Shown here: piece after piece, positions 31,736 to 42,663 of the stretch | Numbering within the stretch: position 1 is the stretch's first letter | Layout: each line of letters opens with the position of its first letter | Origin: Adiantum capillus-veneris | Taxonomy: Eukaryota > Streptophyta > Polypodiopsida > Polypodiales > Pteridaceae | DNA length: 64,000 nt | Assembly: GCA_014529385.2 (NCBI GenBank) | Contig: CM043963.1 | Span: 82,331,912-82,395,911, forward strand | Reading direction: 5' to 3' | Notes under the pieces: generated by a model | What the model saw: only the letters and a program-made list of their open reading frames with translations | Told to the model about the DNA's origin: nothing | Databases searched by the model: none | Program-made: the position numbers and the translations under genes

Positions 31736-32662
31736 TGTTGAGCCGAAGGACAACACAGCCACACTTTTGCAACTATTAATTATAATAAATGTCTTGCCGA
31801 TATTATTTTTCATTGAGCCAATCATTTGTAATTAGCGGGACTCGATTGAGTTTCCAGATTGTATTCCATTCAAGTAGGCAAGATAGTTGTGCCCGCATTT
31901 GTAAGTAGAGATGATTTCACACCTCCAAGGCTGAGGTATAAAAGCCAACTTTTGTAAACCTAAAGGGGAGACTTATCATTAATCAAAAGTTGAGTTTTTG
32001 AGCGTCGTGACTGTGTCTGAGAGACAGTAGAGAGAGAGTCTTATCCTCTTGCTACATGAGCTACGGAGCAGCCATTCGAGAGGCGACACCGCTATTGCGA
32101 TAGCGACGGCGAGGGCTACGCACCAATACCAAGCGTGCGTGCATTCGGCTTCTACGCGAGGCGAGCTTCCACGAGCTTCTTTGTGAGTTTTCTCTTGATC
32201 TGTGTGTCAGAATTCAGCGTGCTATATATAGATAGAACTGCAGCGAGTCGAACTACACATCAGAACCATCGAAGTCGAGATTCGGTGACCTATAATTTTC
32301 GGCCTATCTTCATACGCGATTACCGCACGGAGTGTTTGCAGGTTGAGATTAGAGTGTAAATTCATAGGGTACTGTCCTTACGTGGTGTATAGACTCCCCT
32401 TTGAGTTTGAGGCTGATTCGATGACTTTTGATCATGTTTCGGATAGCGTTTGCTCGTAGGATGGATTTCAGTCATTTGCATTTTTTGAACTTAGATTTGA
32501 TTTCTTTGGTAGTGATTGTCTCTAGAAGGTCGAGTAGGTGATTGACACCCATCTATTTGTTTCCATGCGCCTGCGGGTCAAGCTCCGTCCTCGTCTGACA
32601 TTCTTGTTTGTTGGTTGAGTTCTCGCTATTACAGCATCCACTAGCGGCGTAACCGCCCAACA
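31736..32662 (+). repeat. 3' LTR of element E (927 bp)
   Basis: Starts TGTTGAGCCG after the purine tract and ends CGCCCAACA, giving 5-bp inverted termini TGTTG/CAACA. Contains a TATA box at 31937-31944. What follows (ATGCATTTCTC) is not a primer site, so this is a 3' LTR. No 5' partner is present between 22168 and 31735, so the element is 5'-truncated, rearranged, or its 5' LTR has diverged beyond recognition. Confidence 0.7.
31937..31944 (+). promoter_or_regulatory. TATA box in the element E LTR
   Basis: TATAAAAG about 200 bp into the LTR, preceded by a mixed CAAT-like region. Position is typical of an LTR promoter. Confidence 0.5.
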
Positions 32663-32785
32663 ATGCATTTCTCTTCAATCACCTTAGACTTTAAACAAAG
32701 AGCAATACCAATTTTCTTAGCTGTCTCCTTTGAAATGAAAGTTCAAACTTTGACTCTTATGCCATTTCTTAGTATTGAACCACTG

Positions 32786-35715
32786 CTACGGTGCTTTTGT
32801 TGAAGTGGAAGAGGAATTGCCTCCACCCCTGGGAGGAGTTCGCATTGTTGTTGCACTCTCTTGATCCTTTCCAATTATCTCCACTTGAAATCCTCTATCA
32901 AGTAGTACCTCAACTTCTTCATTAGTGAGATTTGTTCCTAGATCAACCAGCCAAGTTGTTGGAGGAGGAGCTGGCCTTGGTTCTATATTATGATCCACCA
33001 CATAGCAATGAATAACATGTCTGGGCGAGAACCAAAACCATTGTCTGAGTAGCACATTTGGATGTCGTATATACCCCTCAAAGGATGATGCAGGAGTCCC
33101 TTTACTATATGCCACCATATTTTGTCCACATCTTTTTCCAATGCTGGGGGTACCAATTGCATTTCACACAACTGCTGAGAGGGGTTCTTTTGATTGCCCA
33201 CATAGCTTCATTGACCTTTCATTCCAAATGAACTTCATTGGCCTTTTGTGTGTTGTGCGGTCTTGTGTTTTTCATTGTACTTTGGCCTATGTGTTGATTC
33301 ATTCCCTTAGCATCAATCACAATTGATGGCCCTCGCTTTTGCCGAACGGTTTCTTTGTCTCCTTCAAGAGGGGTGCAAGTCTTATACAGGGGTGTTCTAG
33401 ATGTAGCCTCATTTACTACTCCCATGACTTGTGCTGAACTAGAGGAAACTCCTTCCTTGAGCCTCTTTAGTGAAGGACTCTTTCCAATATGTTTACCTTG
33501 AGAGTAAGAAACTGCCCTTGTGCTTTGTAGTATTTCATTTGGCATATCTGAAGTAAATTCGTCATACAATGAGATTTTTTTTTTGAACCCTTCACCTGCA
33601 AGCCAGCTACCATGCTTGCTTCTTGGAGTGTTTGCCCCATTAGCACTTCCCTCTATTGTTGTCATGAGATGCTCCCCCAATGTGCAATACACACCTCCCA
33701 CCAACTCAACCAAGAGTCCATTGCAGGGATGTTTTTATCCATTGCTTGCTCAAGTTGGTTCTTGGAGTGTTTTTGCCCCATTAGCACTTCCCTCTATTGT
33801 TGTCATGAGATGCTCCCCCAATGTGCAATACACACCTCCCACCAACTCAACCAAGAGTCCATTGCAGGGATGTTTTTATCCATGCAATTTCCATTTTGCC
33901 ACCATTGTCAAAGGAGACAAGACTTCGCTATAGCTGCCTCTTTAGAGAGGGCTAGATGCCACTTTTTGCGCATGTCTTTGTGATTTTGTTGAGATGAAGA
34001 GACAACGTACTTTGTGGTGTGTGCCACCATGCTTTGTTTTCAATGAAAAAGGAAAGATCGCTCTCGATGTTGTAGAATATTGTCTTTGCCACCATTGAAC
34101 ACGGTGCGAAGTGCATTCCAGTTGGCTTGAGCTTCGTCCGCCATGAACCCATGGAAATCCGCTCTCTCACATCCATGACCCTCCCTAACTTCATTTATGC
34201 ACTGCCAGAAAAGAATTTTTGCTTCCATGTCTTCCTCTTTCATCTCACAAGTTGCAATAGTGAGGAGATCTTACATGCTACAACATAAGACAAGCACATT
34301 AGTAAACATTTTGTTGGTTGTTTCTTAAGATATACCAAACTTCAAAAATATGCTCCTAAGACAACAAACCCTGGATTGTAAACGTGGCATGCCATGGTCA
34401 CCCAATCCGCCACTCGGTGAGAGTGATCAAACTGCATCCAAGTGTGTCGAAGATGTCTAGGTCCACTTCATCGCATTCGATTAACCAAATCCAATCCATA
34501 TGTAGGACCAACTGTAGACATCTTGAACACAAAGCACCACTCCCCTTTCGCTCCTTGCCCGAGAAACCTGCTTTTGAGAAAAAAATCATATGTGTAATTT
34601 CTTTTTTAGCCATAGCAAGGAGTCCACACCAAAGCTCTCCTTTGTTGGCCCATTTCTAGTTGCAGCCATGGACCTTAAAAACTTGTATTTCAGAGTTAGA
34701 TTACTTTGAAATATTATGTCCAAACAAGAGAAACATGTAACCATCCTCACCAATTGTCCTCCACCAAGGGACCCATTGCCTCAATAACACTTAGAAATTC
34801 TTGCTCACCAAGTACATGGCTAGAGCTCCCCTTTTGCATCAAAGTTGTTCACAATTTCCTTTGCCACACACATTTGTACCTTTCTTTGCGCTTGCATGTC
34901 TATCCACACTGAGAACTCGTGCAACCATTTCTTTGGTTTTATCGGTGAGCCCTTTCAATGAACCATCCCTCATGTCATGTTGGTGAGTTCCTTGATGTAC
35001 CATTAATTTGCTCATGCTCTCATCCCTTGGCATGACATAATATTCAAAGCAATCATATGTACGCAAAAAAATGGGCGGTTGACCGCAATAGTGGCAAGTA
35101 AGCTTGCCACCAAGTCCATCACAAAACTTTCCCATGCAAGGTAATTTTGTCATGCTGTCATTGAAATGCGTTGTGTTTGACTTACCAAATTAACCAAATT
35201 GGGACAACTTTTATTGCGACACTTAAGAGCACACCTGCACACTGACTTTTGCGACACACTCCAAAAAATGGGATGTTTGAGGTTTGGTCCAAGTGTGGAT
35301 CATACTTATGTTCCATAGAATCCATTGGATGAACCTTTCCTAGGGTCGATGGAAACTCAAAAACCATGTTACCATTGCACACATTTGGTATTTCTGACAC
35401 TGGTTTGATTTTCACTATCTTTGAAAGAAGCTTCGTCAAGGTGTTGGGCTTCATCATTTCATGAAAAATTGACAAAATACTATTTGTACTCCTTACCTCA
35501 ATAGAGTTTTGCAATGCTTGGTCTCCAACGAGTTGTTCCTTGCTTGGACTAGTAAGATCTATGTAGGGAACATCCACCAAGGGAGCAGCCATGCCACTTG
35601 AATTTGAGACTGTGTCATCTTCGACTAGCACCATGAACTTTGTAGAGAGAGATTTGTCCACAATATAGAACTCCTCTTCCAAGTGATTTCTTGTTCTCTC
35701 CATTGGGACTGTCAA
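32786..35715 (-). pseudogene. Gene G: broken large gene, possibly a DNA-transposon transposase
   Basis: Seven open segments on the minus strand run in one direction with frameshifts and stops between them: 35715-35182, 35153-34839, 34613-34398, 34243-34040, 33713-33219, 33201-32983 and 33118-32786. Together they look like one protein of perhaps 850-950 residues. Visible parts in order: an acidic Ser/Thr-rich N-terminus, a Cys cluster (CRCALKCRNKSCPN, in a second frame near 35230), YYVMPRDESMSKLMVHQGTH, ERKGSGALCSRC, WIWLIECDEVDLDIFDTLG, FMADEAQANWNALRTVFNGG, and a Pro-rich C-terminus. Asp-rich motifs after a Cys cluster recall transposases, including Mutator-like ones, but I cannot assign catalytic residues. 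A host gene remnant is also possible. No terminal inverted repeats were found. Confidence 0.4.
33620..33883. repeat. Local tandem duplication within gene G
   Basis: About 124 bp (TTCTTGGAGTG to TTTTTATCCAT) occurs at 33620-33742 and again at 33759-33883, almost identical. It inserts additional sequence into the pseudogene and makes an artefactual plus-strand open frame. It is a recent event after the gene was lost. Confidence 0.9.
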
Positions 35716-35886
35716 CTCTTCACTCCAACCATGACAATTGCATGTAAAACAATAAATGTTTGTGGTGCAACATGCTTCTATAGATATTCAACCCCAAAGA
35801 TAATCTTCCCATTGGTAAAGGCAAAAGCCCTTTCGAAAGAAGGGAAGACTATAATGCATGACATGATAGTAGAGTTGAAAAGATAA

Positions 35887-36900
35887 GCAGGAGATTGAAA
35901 AGATGAGAGTGAAAGTGTTTAGTTGTGTTTAGAAGAGTTAAGAGCATTTTATAATGATCCTAGTAGTTATTAGTATTATTTAATAATGTTTGAACTCCAT
36001 ATTAAAATTAAAAAAATTTAAGTTGCATTTTGCGCTCGTGTCCTCTCTCTCTCTCTCTTTTATGGGACCCCCTCAGCCCGCTCCATCGAACTAGTCCGCT
36101 AATGTCCATTGAAATGTCTGCTAATGTTTGTGCTATTGTAAACAACTAGTTGTTTGTGGGTACCTTCACAAATGGATGCAATTTTGGATAGTCTGGCAGG
36201 TTGTGGTGGCTTGGCAATGGAGTGCGATCATCTACAATGACATTGCATCAGCATTGATCGGAATAACAAATTTTTTTTGACACGATTCAACTGCAGTAAT
36301 GGCTTCCTACTATTCTAGGATCTACTCTTCATATGGGCAAGGTATCATGTAGAGACACCCCCGTCTCCTTTGCGACATCACCAAGAGTTGGTTGTGTCAT
36401 CTGCTCCTCCTCTGAGTAGACCTCCAGTAATAGTTCCAAGTTGGCCAAGTCATGATCAACCGCTCTATCGGCCACTATTTTCCACACTGCCCATGGTGCT
36501 CCCACCTACACATGTCCCAGTAGCGCAACCCCCACAGGATTTGCGACCATTGGGAACCTAAATCCCGACTTGCATTGATTACTCCATATGAACTTATTCT
36601 CTATGTAGTGGCACACCAAAACTTACTGGTTGGCATACTATGTTCTAGTTTCTGCACCATGTGCTATGTGTTTGATACTATGCTTTTTTTTTTTTGTAAC
36701 TATGTTTATCACCATCACCGCAATCACCATGCTCGTCTTGAGCATGACCTCTACACCCTTGGGCTATTGAAGATGAAGGGAAACTAAATGATAGGATGAT
36801 GGCCGTAACCCTTGTGCGAGTCTTCGCCATCAACTCCCACCTATCCGCCATGTGCTCTACCACGCTCTCCCTTCTCATTCCCCTACCCTATTCTCCCCAT
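35887..36900. other. No gene seen
   Basis: AT-rich at first, then mixed sequence. A short Pro-rich frame at 36370-36561 and others have no recognisable features. CT-rich patch at 36044-36059. Confidence 0.5.
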
Positions 36901-37083
36901 TTCATCGCCTTATTCTCTAAATAAAGCCTGAGGTTTTGTGAGTATATTTTCTTGCAATGTTTTGCCCATGTGAGGTGTGCGGAATCGCCACCTAGTCTTG
37001 TGTTTGGAGTGAGTTTGTGTATGTGTGAAAGGTGTGCGGATTCGCCATCCTTTTGTGGTGCCTAAGTACTAAGCCGCTATACC

Positions 37084-37185
<102 letters not shown>

Positions 37186-37272
37186 ATCTCATTCCCTTTC
37201 CTCTTCATCATTGCTCCCAAGCATCCATCTCTCTTGGATGAAAACTTTGTTATGGTGGTCTGTTGTTTGCGT

Positions 37273-37291
37273 CCTAGCCGATGAAGCTAGG
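37273..37291 (+). promoter_or_regulatory. Conserved LTR hairpin (C-family solo LTR)
   Basis: CCTAGC / GCTAGG arms with a 7-nt loop, followed by TGGTGCCCC. Same compensated stem as in element C. Confidence 0.6.
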
Positions 37292-37394
37292 TGGTGCCCC
37301 CTTTTTGCTTTACCATGACAGGCTCGAGGCGCGCCATCCGGTCCCCGGTGTTTTAGAGGCCGTCGGGGGTTCGGGGTTCGCTTTGCTCCCGTCA

Positions 37395-37845
37395 ACCCCA
37401 TCAACAATGTGCACACCAATTACATTCTCAACAATGTATATGCTATGAATGATGTATGCCCAACACAAAGTGCACACAACTACACTGACGCTCTCCATGC
37501 AGTCAACGAGGCCACAAGCTCCATATTCAACGCCATGCAAGACCTTGACTTCAATGCACATCCAACCGAAGGGGATATTGAGCAAGCTGCCGCACTAGCC
37601 AACAATGCAAACATAATCTGCCTCCTTTTGAGTAATAGATCCTGAGTTTTTTGACTTTCCAATTGATCTCTAATATTAGAAATTCTTGTCATGGGTGTGT
37701 GTGTGAGAGAGAGATCAAGACATACATACATACATACATGATCTGCCTCCTTTTGAGTAATAGATCCTGAGTTTTTTGACTTGCCAATTGATTTCTAATA
37801 TTAGAAATTTTTTGTCATGGGTGTGTGTGAGAGAGAGAGATCGAG

Positions 37846-37918
<73 letters not shown>

Positions 37919-37935
37919 TATAAATATATACACAC
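37395..37935. repeat. Spacer with a 125-bp tandem duplication and (AC)n run
   Basis: 37615-37738 and 37740-37861 are two copies of one unit (CTGCCTCCTTTTGAGTAATA..., ending in CATA repeats) with period 125 bp. (AC)n occupies 37862-37914. The start (37409-37645) is open for 78 codons on the plus strand without recognisable features. No gene is supported. Confidence 0.8.
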
Positions 37936-38410
37936 TGATAGCCGGCTTTCGAAACCGAGCCCGTGAGAACCACACCCTAAGGAAGGAAAGGTTTGTTATC
38001 AAAAGAAGAAAAAAAAAGAAACCAAAAAAGCCCTTTACCATTCACCATACACCCCCCCCCCCCCCCTTCCCCCCCCCCAAGGTTAACCACCAGTGGGGCG
38101 CCGCCAGTTTGGCCACACCCCTCCATTATCACCAAAAGACGATCTCTCTCTTACTGCCTGGCTCTGCAAATATTCTCTCTCTCCTACTCTATCGCTGCAT
38201 CATCCGGCCTGATAGGTGCCTTTAGTATCTCTGTCACACTCTAGCCCGGCGGACCGCAGCAGATATTATCATCTCTCTCTTCGAAATATCCTCTCCCTCT
38301 CTCTCTCTCTGCTTGTCCACACTCCAACCCCGGCAGGCCGTACACTCACCCCCTCTCGTCCACACTCCCTTCGGCCTTAAGCACCCCCCCCCCCCCGTTT
38401 TCTTCCTTCC
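37936..38410 (+). repeat. Element C 5' LTR, first segment
   Basis: TGATAGCCGGCTTTCG up to the insertion point of copia D. Aligns with 63868-64000, including the GAAAGGTTTGTTA and polyA-rich blocks and the following C run. Contains C-homopolymers at about 38052-38080 and 38383-38396. Confidence 0.85.
38406..38410. repeat. Target-site duplication of element D, left copy
   Basis: CTTCC directly before the D LTR. The second copy is at 55251-55255. Both lie in the C LTR. Confidence 0.9.
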
Positions 38411-38604
38411 TGAAGGAGTACGAGCGGAAGTGCGACGAGAGAGAGAGAGTGCGAGAAGAAGAACACGACGATATGGTGAACTCGCTCTACTGTAATGTGT
38501 AGAGCATAGTGAGTTCTTATTAGGTTTTTACAAAAGAATATGTGTACATACATGGCGGCCCGCCCACTTACCTGGGCGACCACATTGGGCTTTATACCCC
38601 AACA
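38411..38604 (-). repeat. 3' LTR of element D (194 bp)
   Basis: On the minus strand it starts TGTTGGGGTATAAAGCC at 38604 and ends CGTACTCCTTCA at 38411. The partner is 55053-55250. A TATA motif lies only about 8 bp from its start. Confidence 0.92.
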
Positions 38605-38618
38605 ACCTCCCACTTAAA
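38605..38618 (-). promoter_or_regulatory. Polypurine tract of element D
   Basis: TTAAGTGGGAGGT on the minus strand, touching the 3' LTR. AAGTGGGAG is typical of copia elements. Confidence 0.8.
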
Positions 38619-38693
38619 GTCCAATGTGGTACTTTAAGTGTGAGAGAAGCTACTATACAAGCTAATATACAAGAGATGTAGAGAAGTGATGTA

Positions 38694-39467
38694 CTACCCT
38701 ACACCTAATTGCTTGCGAAAATGCGCAAAGCTCTCTAAGGGAAGTCCTTTTGTAAGTAGATCAGCAGGATTTTCTGTGGTGTGAACTTTGACAAGCTGAA
38801 GTTGCTTATCCTCGAGCATTTCCCTGATGAAATGATACTTCACATCCACATGCTTTGTCTTTGAGTGATAACCTGGATTGCGAGCCAATTGTATAGCACT
38901 TTGACTATCACAATATAACACAGGCATCTCTTCTTTGATTCCCAAATCTGTTACTAGTCGATTAATCCAAATTGATTCTTTGCATGCCTCTGATGCTGCA
39001 ACATATTCAACCTCTGTAGTAGACTGAGTAACACAATCTTGTAATCTAGAACGCCATGATACTGCTCCACCAGCCAATGTAAAGACATACCTTGACGTAG
39101 ACCTTCGGTTGTCTAAGTCACCTGCATAATCTGAGTCTGTAAAACCCTTTACACTTAGCTCCTGACTCCCATAGCATATACGCATACTCTTTGTAGCTTT
39201 CAGGTATCTGAATATTCCTTTCACTGCCTCCCAATGTTTCTTGCCTGGGTTTGACATGTATCGACTTACTACTCCCACTACAAATGCAATGTCTGGGCGA
39301 GTAGCAATCATTGCATACATCAAACTACCCACTGCAGACGCATATGGAATCTTATCCATTTCAGCCTGTTCTTCCTCAGACACAGGACAATCTTGTTTGC
39401 TAAGTTTCACATATGGTGGCAATGGAACACTCAGTGCCTTTCCCTTCTCCATATTGAAACGTTGCAA
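38694..39467 (-). pseudogene. Element D RNase H and end of RT
   Basis: 257 open codons: the RT end (YASAVGSLMYAMIATRPDIA, VSRYMSNPGKKHW) and a copia RNase H (GFTDSDYAGDLDNRRSTS, TTEVEYVAASEACKE, LYCDSQSAIQLARNPGYHSK, HFIREMLED), with the acidic catalytic residues present. It ends with LLTKGLPLESFAHFRKQLGV, the usual copia polyprotein end, close to the purine tract. The segment is intact in itself. It is separated from the preceding RT part by a stop near 39481 (TAG in place of a Gln-type codon), so it is not expressed as part of a whole polyprotein. Confidence 0.88.
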
Positions 39468-39482
39468 AACCTTGTCAATATA

Positions 39483-39676
39483 CTATGTTTGAGATAACGA
39501 AATCAACTTCTTTGATTTGTCTCTCTCAATGCGCATACCAAGTATATGACTTGCCTCACCTATGTCTTTCATGTCAAACCATTTTGCCATCTTTGACTTC
39601 AAAGCTGAAATTTCTTCCAAGTGCTTGCCAGCAATCAACATGTCATCCACATACAAAATAAGGATCAGCCAACTAC
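39483..39676 (-). pseudogene. Element D reverse transcriptase, catalytic part beyond the B insertion
   Basis: Begins right at the B insertion with LILILYVDDMLIAGKHLEE, holding the catalytic YVDD about 27 bp inside the junction, and continues to SHILGMRIERDKSKKLISLS. The other half of RT is at 50958-52209. At the junction the two halves read on in frame if one copy of the target duplication is counted. The insertion separates the catalytic Asp pair from the rest of RT. Confidence 0.9.
39672..39676. repeat. Target-site duplication of element B, left copy
   Basis: ACTAC (or CTAC) before the B LTR, repeated at 50953-50957. The A is ambiguous: if the LTR ends in the usual CA the duplication is 4 bp, otherwise 5 bp. 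Confidence 0.8.
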
Positions 39677-41508
39677 TGATAGCCGTTTTTCGGCTCTCCA
39701 TAATTGCTATACTAAGTTACTCCACCCTACCAAAATCACCCAAACACTATGGCTATCCCTACCATTTCACTGCAAATAGGCGTGTGTGAGTTAGGGGGCT
39801 TTTCCTATATTTTCTTAAAAAACCCTCAGCTAGCTAGTCACTGGGCTAGGTGAGCCAAAAAAAATAGAAAAAATAAAAAAATAAAAGTATATTATGGCCT
39901 CTTTGTGTGTAAATATTTCATTGTATATATGGCCTAAATATAGGGATTTTTTATAATTATTTTGGTATTTTATTTAAATATTTCTACTTAGGTGTGTGTT
40001 TTATTAAACCTATCTACACCTTCTTTCATCCTCTTACACCATAATTATATTTTTTGCCAATATGTACATACTCTAACCTCATATTTTTCCTTTATACAAA
40101 TCACTCCCACATTTTCACCCTCACCCTCGTGAAAACAAAAAATTGATTTCTACTCATTGGTTACTTTTATTATATTATTTACTTGCATACCTTTTCCTCT
40201 TTCACCCAAAATAATTCAAGGAGGGATCATATCATATGATTCCAATATCTTTCCATATCCATAACTCCTCCATATTTTTATTATTATTTTTACTCATTAT
40301 TCTAACACCATGTGCTCATTGAGCTAAAGTCCATGAATAGTCCATACACTAGTCCCACCATGTATATATTTCTTTATTCACCAATAATCCTCCTCCATGC
40401 ATGTGTCAAGGGCAACTTGGATGCTTTGTATTATGATATGACAAAGGAGGGGCTCACTCTTGGATGCATTGTACAAATTCAACAAAGGAGGGGTCCACTA
40501 AAAGACTTTTGCAAGCATAAAAACAGGCTTTTTGGTGAGAATTTTGGCACCTATCTCCACTCCGAATTTGGAGCAGTGGTCAAAAGAGAAAATGTAGCCC
40601 ACGCTTTGAATAATCACCTCAAATTTTTTCATGATTTTTGGAGCTACCAGCGGTGAGCTATGATTTTTTGAGTGGACCCCAGTCTGCCCACTTTTTTCAC
40701 AAGTAGCCCCTAGTCTTCTCTCACCTCTTTCCACACTTCTACACACACACACACACACACACACATTTCTCTCAATCCCTCACTCAAACCTGCACCTTCA
40801 ATGGTTTCTCTCACCTTCTTCACCATTAACCTCTCCACTTACTCCCATAGCTCTCATATGAGCTCTCCATGTACATACACCATCTCTATGCCTCTCTCTA
40901 TTATCTCCAAAGTACAATTCCATCTTACTCCTTATATATATACATAAATTCAGCATGTGTACCATGCTTAACCTCTGCAAATCAAAAGATCTCATCAACG
41001 GAATTACCATTTTCATCACGATGATCAACCTTGGCAGCGGCGGCGTAAAGAAGCGAAGAAGAAGAAGAAGACCAGCGGTCATTTTTTCCACAATCTACAC
41101 AAGGGTGAGTTCAAGCTTCTTCAAAGCTTCACCATCTCAATGATTCTCTTTTAATTCACCCCTCTTCCTTCATCAAATCAAATCACTCTACCCATTGTAA
41201 ATGTAACATTAACTTTCTAGTGATTACTAACGACTAACATGCTAACACAAAATAGCATTGACCTAACCATAAAAGACACCTCACCTCAAGACATGTGTAT
41301 AGTAACACACACTCTCTCTCTCTCTCTTTCTCTCTCCTTACTGACTTTCACCTTATTTACCATCAATAATGCTCTCTTTTGAGCCCACACCCATGACTCA
41401 AGCAGACAAAGAAGGCCCGCAATGTTTTGATATTCAAAAAATTCATAATCCTAATTTGTTAGCTTGTAAATTAGGATTTCCAATAATCTTTATGAGGGGT
41501 CTCCAACC

Positions 41509-41516
41509 TATAAATA
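41509..41516 (+). promoter_or_regulatory. TATA box of the B LTR
   Basis: TATAAATA in the context ACCTATAAATAGGCCCC, a near-consensus plant core promoter, about 845 bp before the LTR end. Repeated at 50109-50116 in the 3' LTR. Confidence 0.65.
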
Positions 41517-42186
41517 GGCCCCTCTCCTTCTTGTAAAACAACCTCCAACATCTCACATAGCACCCCAACACTCTATGCGTGAGGAGAGACTTAGGTGTAG
41601 CAACCACTTGTGAGCTTCACTCTTGGTGTGAGAGAAGCCTTCAAGCTACACATTGCAAGTGAGAGAGCGTGAGTTCCACAAATCTCAAAACCACTATTTT
41701 ACATGCTCCTTCATCATCAATAAATTGAGGTTTGGTGCATCAAAGGCGTGATTCGACGTTTAAATCTTCGTCCTTCCATTTGTGCAATACGGTTTGGTAA
41801 ATTCAATGTGACTTGTGTATTTTGAGTTTTATCGGTTGATCTTGATTTGAGAAAGTGTTTTAGTGTGTTTTCCATTGCCAGTTTTGTGTCCATTGTAAGA
41901 GGGTATTGTGGTGAGAGGTCTCCCACACCCTAAGACAGTGTGTGTGTGTTTTGGCAATGATTAGCAATCACTAAGCATTGAGTGAGTTTTGTACAAGTTC
42001 TACGATAGCATCATAACGAACCATCTCCATTTGCAAGTCACAAATAAGGTATTACGCAAGATCCTTCCCTCTCTCTCTTCCCTTGCTCTAGCTCTCTCTG
42101 GTCCATTTCATGTGTGTCTTGGTGTGAGGTTGTTTGTGTGTGTTGTGTGGTGCATCTTCTTGGTTGTGCCAAAATCTCTCTTGCGT

Positions 42187-42210
42187 CCTAGTTCGCATAC
42201 CATAACTAGG
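42187..42210 (+). promoter_or_regulatory. Conserved LTR hairpin (B, 5' LTR)
   Basis: CCTAGTT / AACTAGG with a 10-nt loop, then TGGTGCCCC. Repeated at 50787-50810. Confidence 0.6.
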
Positions 42211-42357
42211 TGGTGCCCCTATCTTGTTTTGGTTTGGTTGTGGGTTTGTTGTTGTGTTGTGCTTGTGGTTGCCCCAGCCCCAATTGAGCAGCACGGGAGC
42301 CTTGAGGGGTGTTTAGAGGTCGCCTCTCTTGTTGCCCGCCCCGGACCGCCCCAAATT

Positions 42358-42376
42358 TTGGTGCCCCCACTGAGGA
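42358..42376 (+). promoter_or_regulatory. Primer-binding site of element B
   Basis: TTGGTGCCCCCACTGAGGA four bases after the LTR end, same as in A. Confidence 0.65.
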
Positions 42377-42429
42377 CGGCTTGTGTATTTTTGTGTAGAA
42401 TCAACCTTTAGCATAGTCAAGTAGTTTGC

Positions 42430-42642
42430 ATGAATCACGAAGCTTTGTATGATCCCTTCATTCCCATTGCAAGGCAAAAGGTACACATAATTGTTAGTAC
42501 TAAGTTGCAATTTCAGCGAGTAATTCGTAGGATTTTAGGTCCTCTTAGGTTGGCCGAGATAAACGCTTCAGTAAACCCTTTTATTTTGCCTCTGATTAGG
42601 TACGACCTTAGTTTGGACGTCTATATTTTTGTTTTGTTTTGA
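42430..42642 (+). CDS. Leader ORFa of element B (70 codons, unknown function)
   Basis: Complete ATG frame MNHEALYDPFIPIARQK ... PLIRYDLSLDVYIFVLF, about 85-90% identical to ORFa of A2. It begins about 53 bp after the primer site. Still open in this young element, consistent with recent selection or simply recent insertion. Paralogous to ORFb, which follows and is broken here. No known domain. Confidence 0.6.
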   Translation: MNHEALYDPFIPIARQKVHIIVSTKLQFQRVIRRILGPLRLAEINASVNPFILPLIRYDLSLDVYIFVLF

Positions 42643-42663
42643 GTATTAGGTCATGCATAGACC

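Larger units (their letters stand above)
39677..42353 (+). repeat. 5' LTR of element B (2677 bp)
   Basis: TGATAGCCG to GGACCGCCCCA. Carries a TATA box at 41509-41516, a short (AC)n at 40741-40765, CT-rich tracts, and the hairpin at 42187-42210. Various open frames within it (for example 40312-40656) recur in the 3' LTR because the LTRs are identical, not because of coding. Confidence 0.93.

Noticed and set aside
33520-33983. Plus-strand frames of 123-137 codons
   Set aside because: Antisense of gene G enlarged by the local 124-bp duplication.
36370-36561. Small Pro-rich gene
   Set aside because: 63 codons, no context, no recognised family; chance frame is likely.
40312-40656. 114-codon frame found twice (also at 48912-49256)
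   Set aside because: Duplication is explained by the two LTRs of B; the position is upstream of the LTR TATA box and no domain is visible.
41989-42411. 140-codon frame across the B LTR end
   Set aside because: Covers hairpin and primer site, so the sequence is constrained by those functions; the frame is not kept in A or C.
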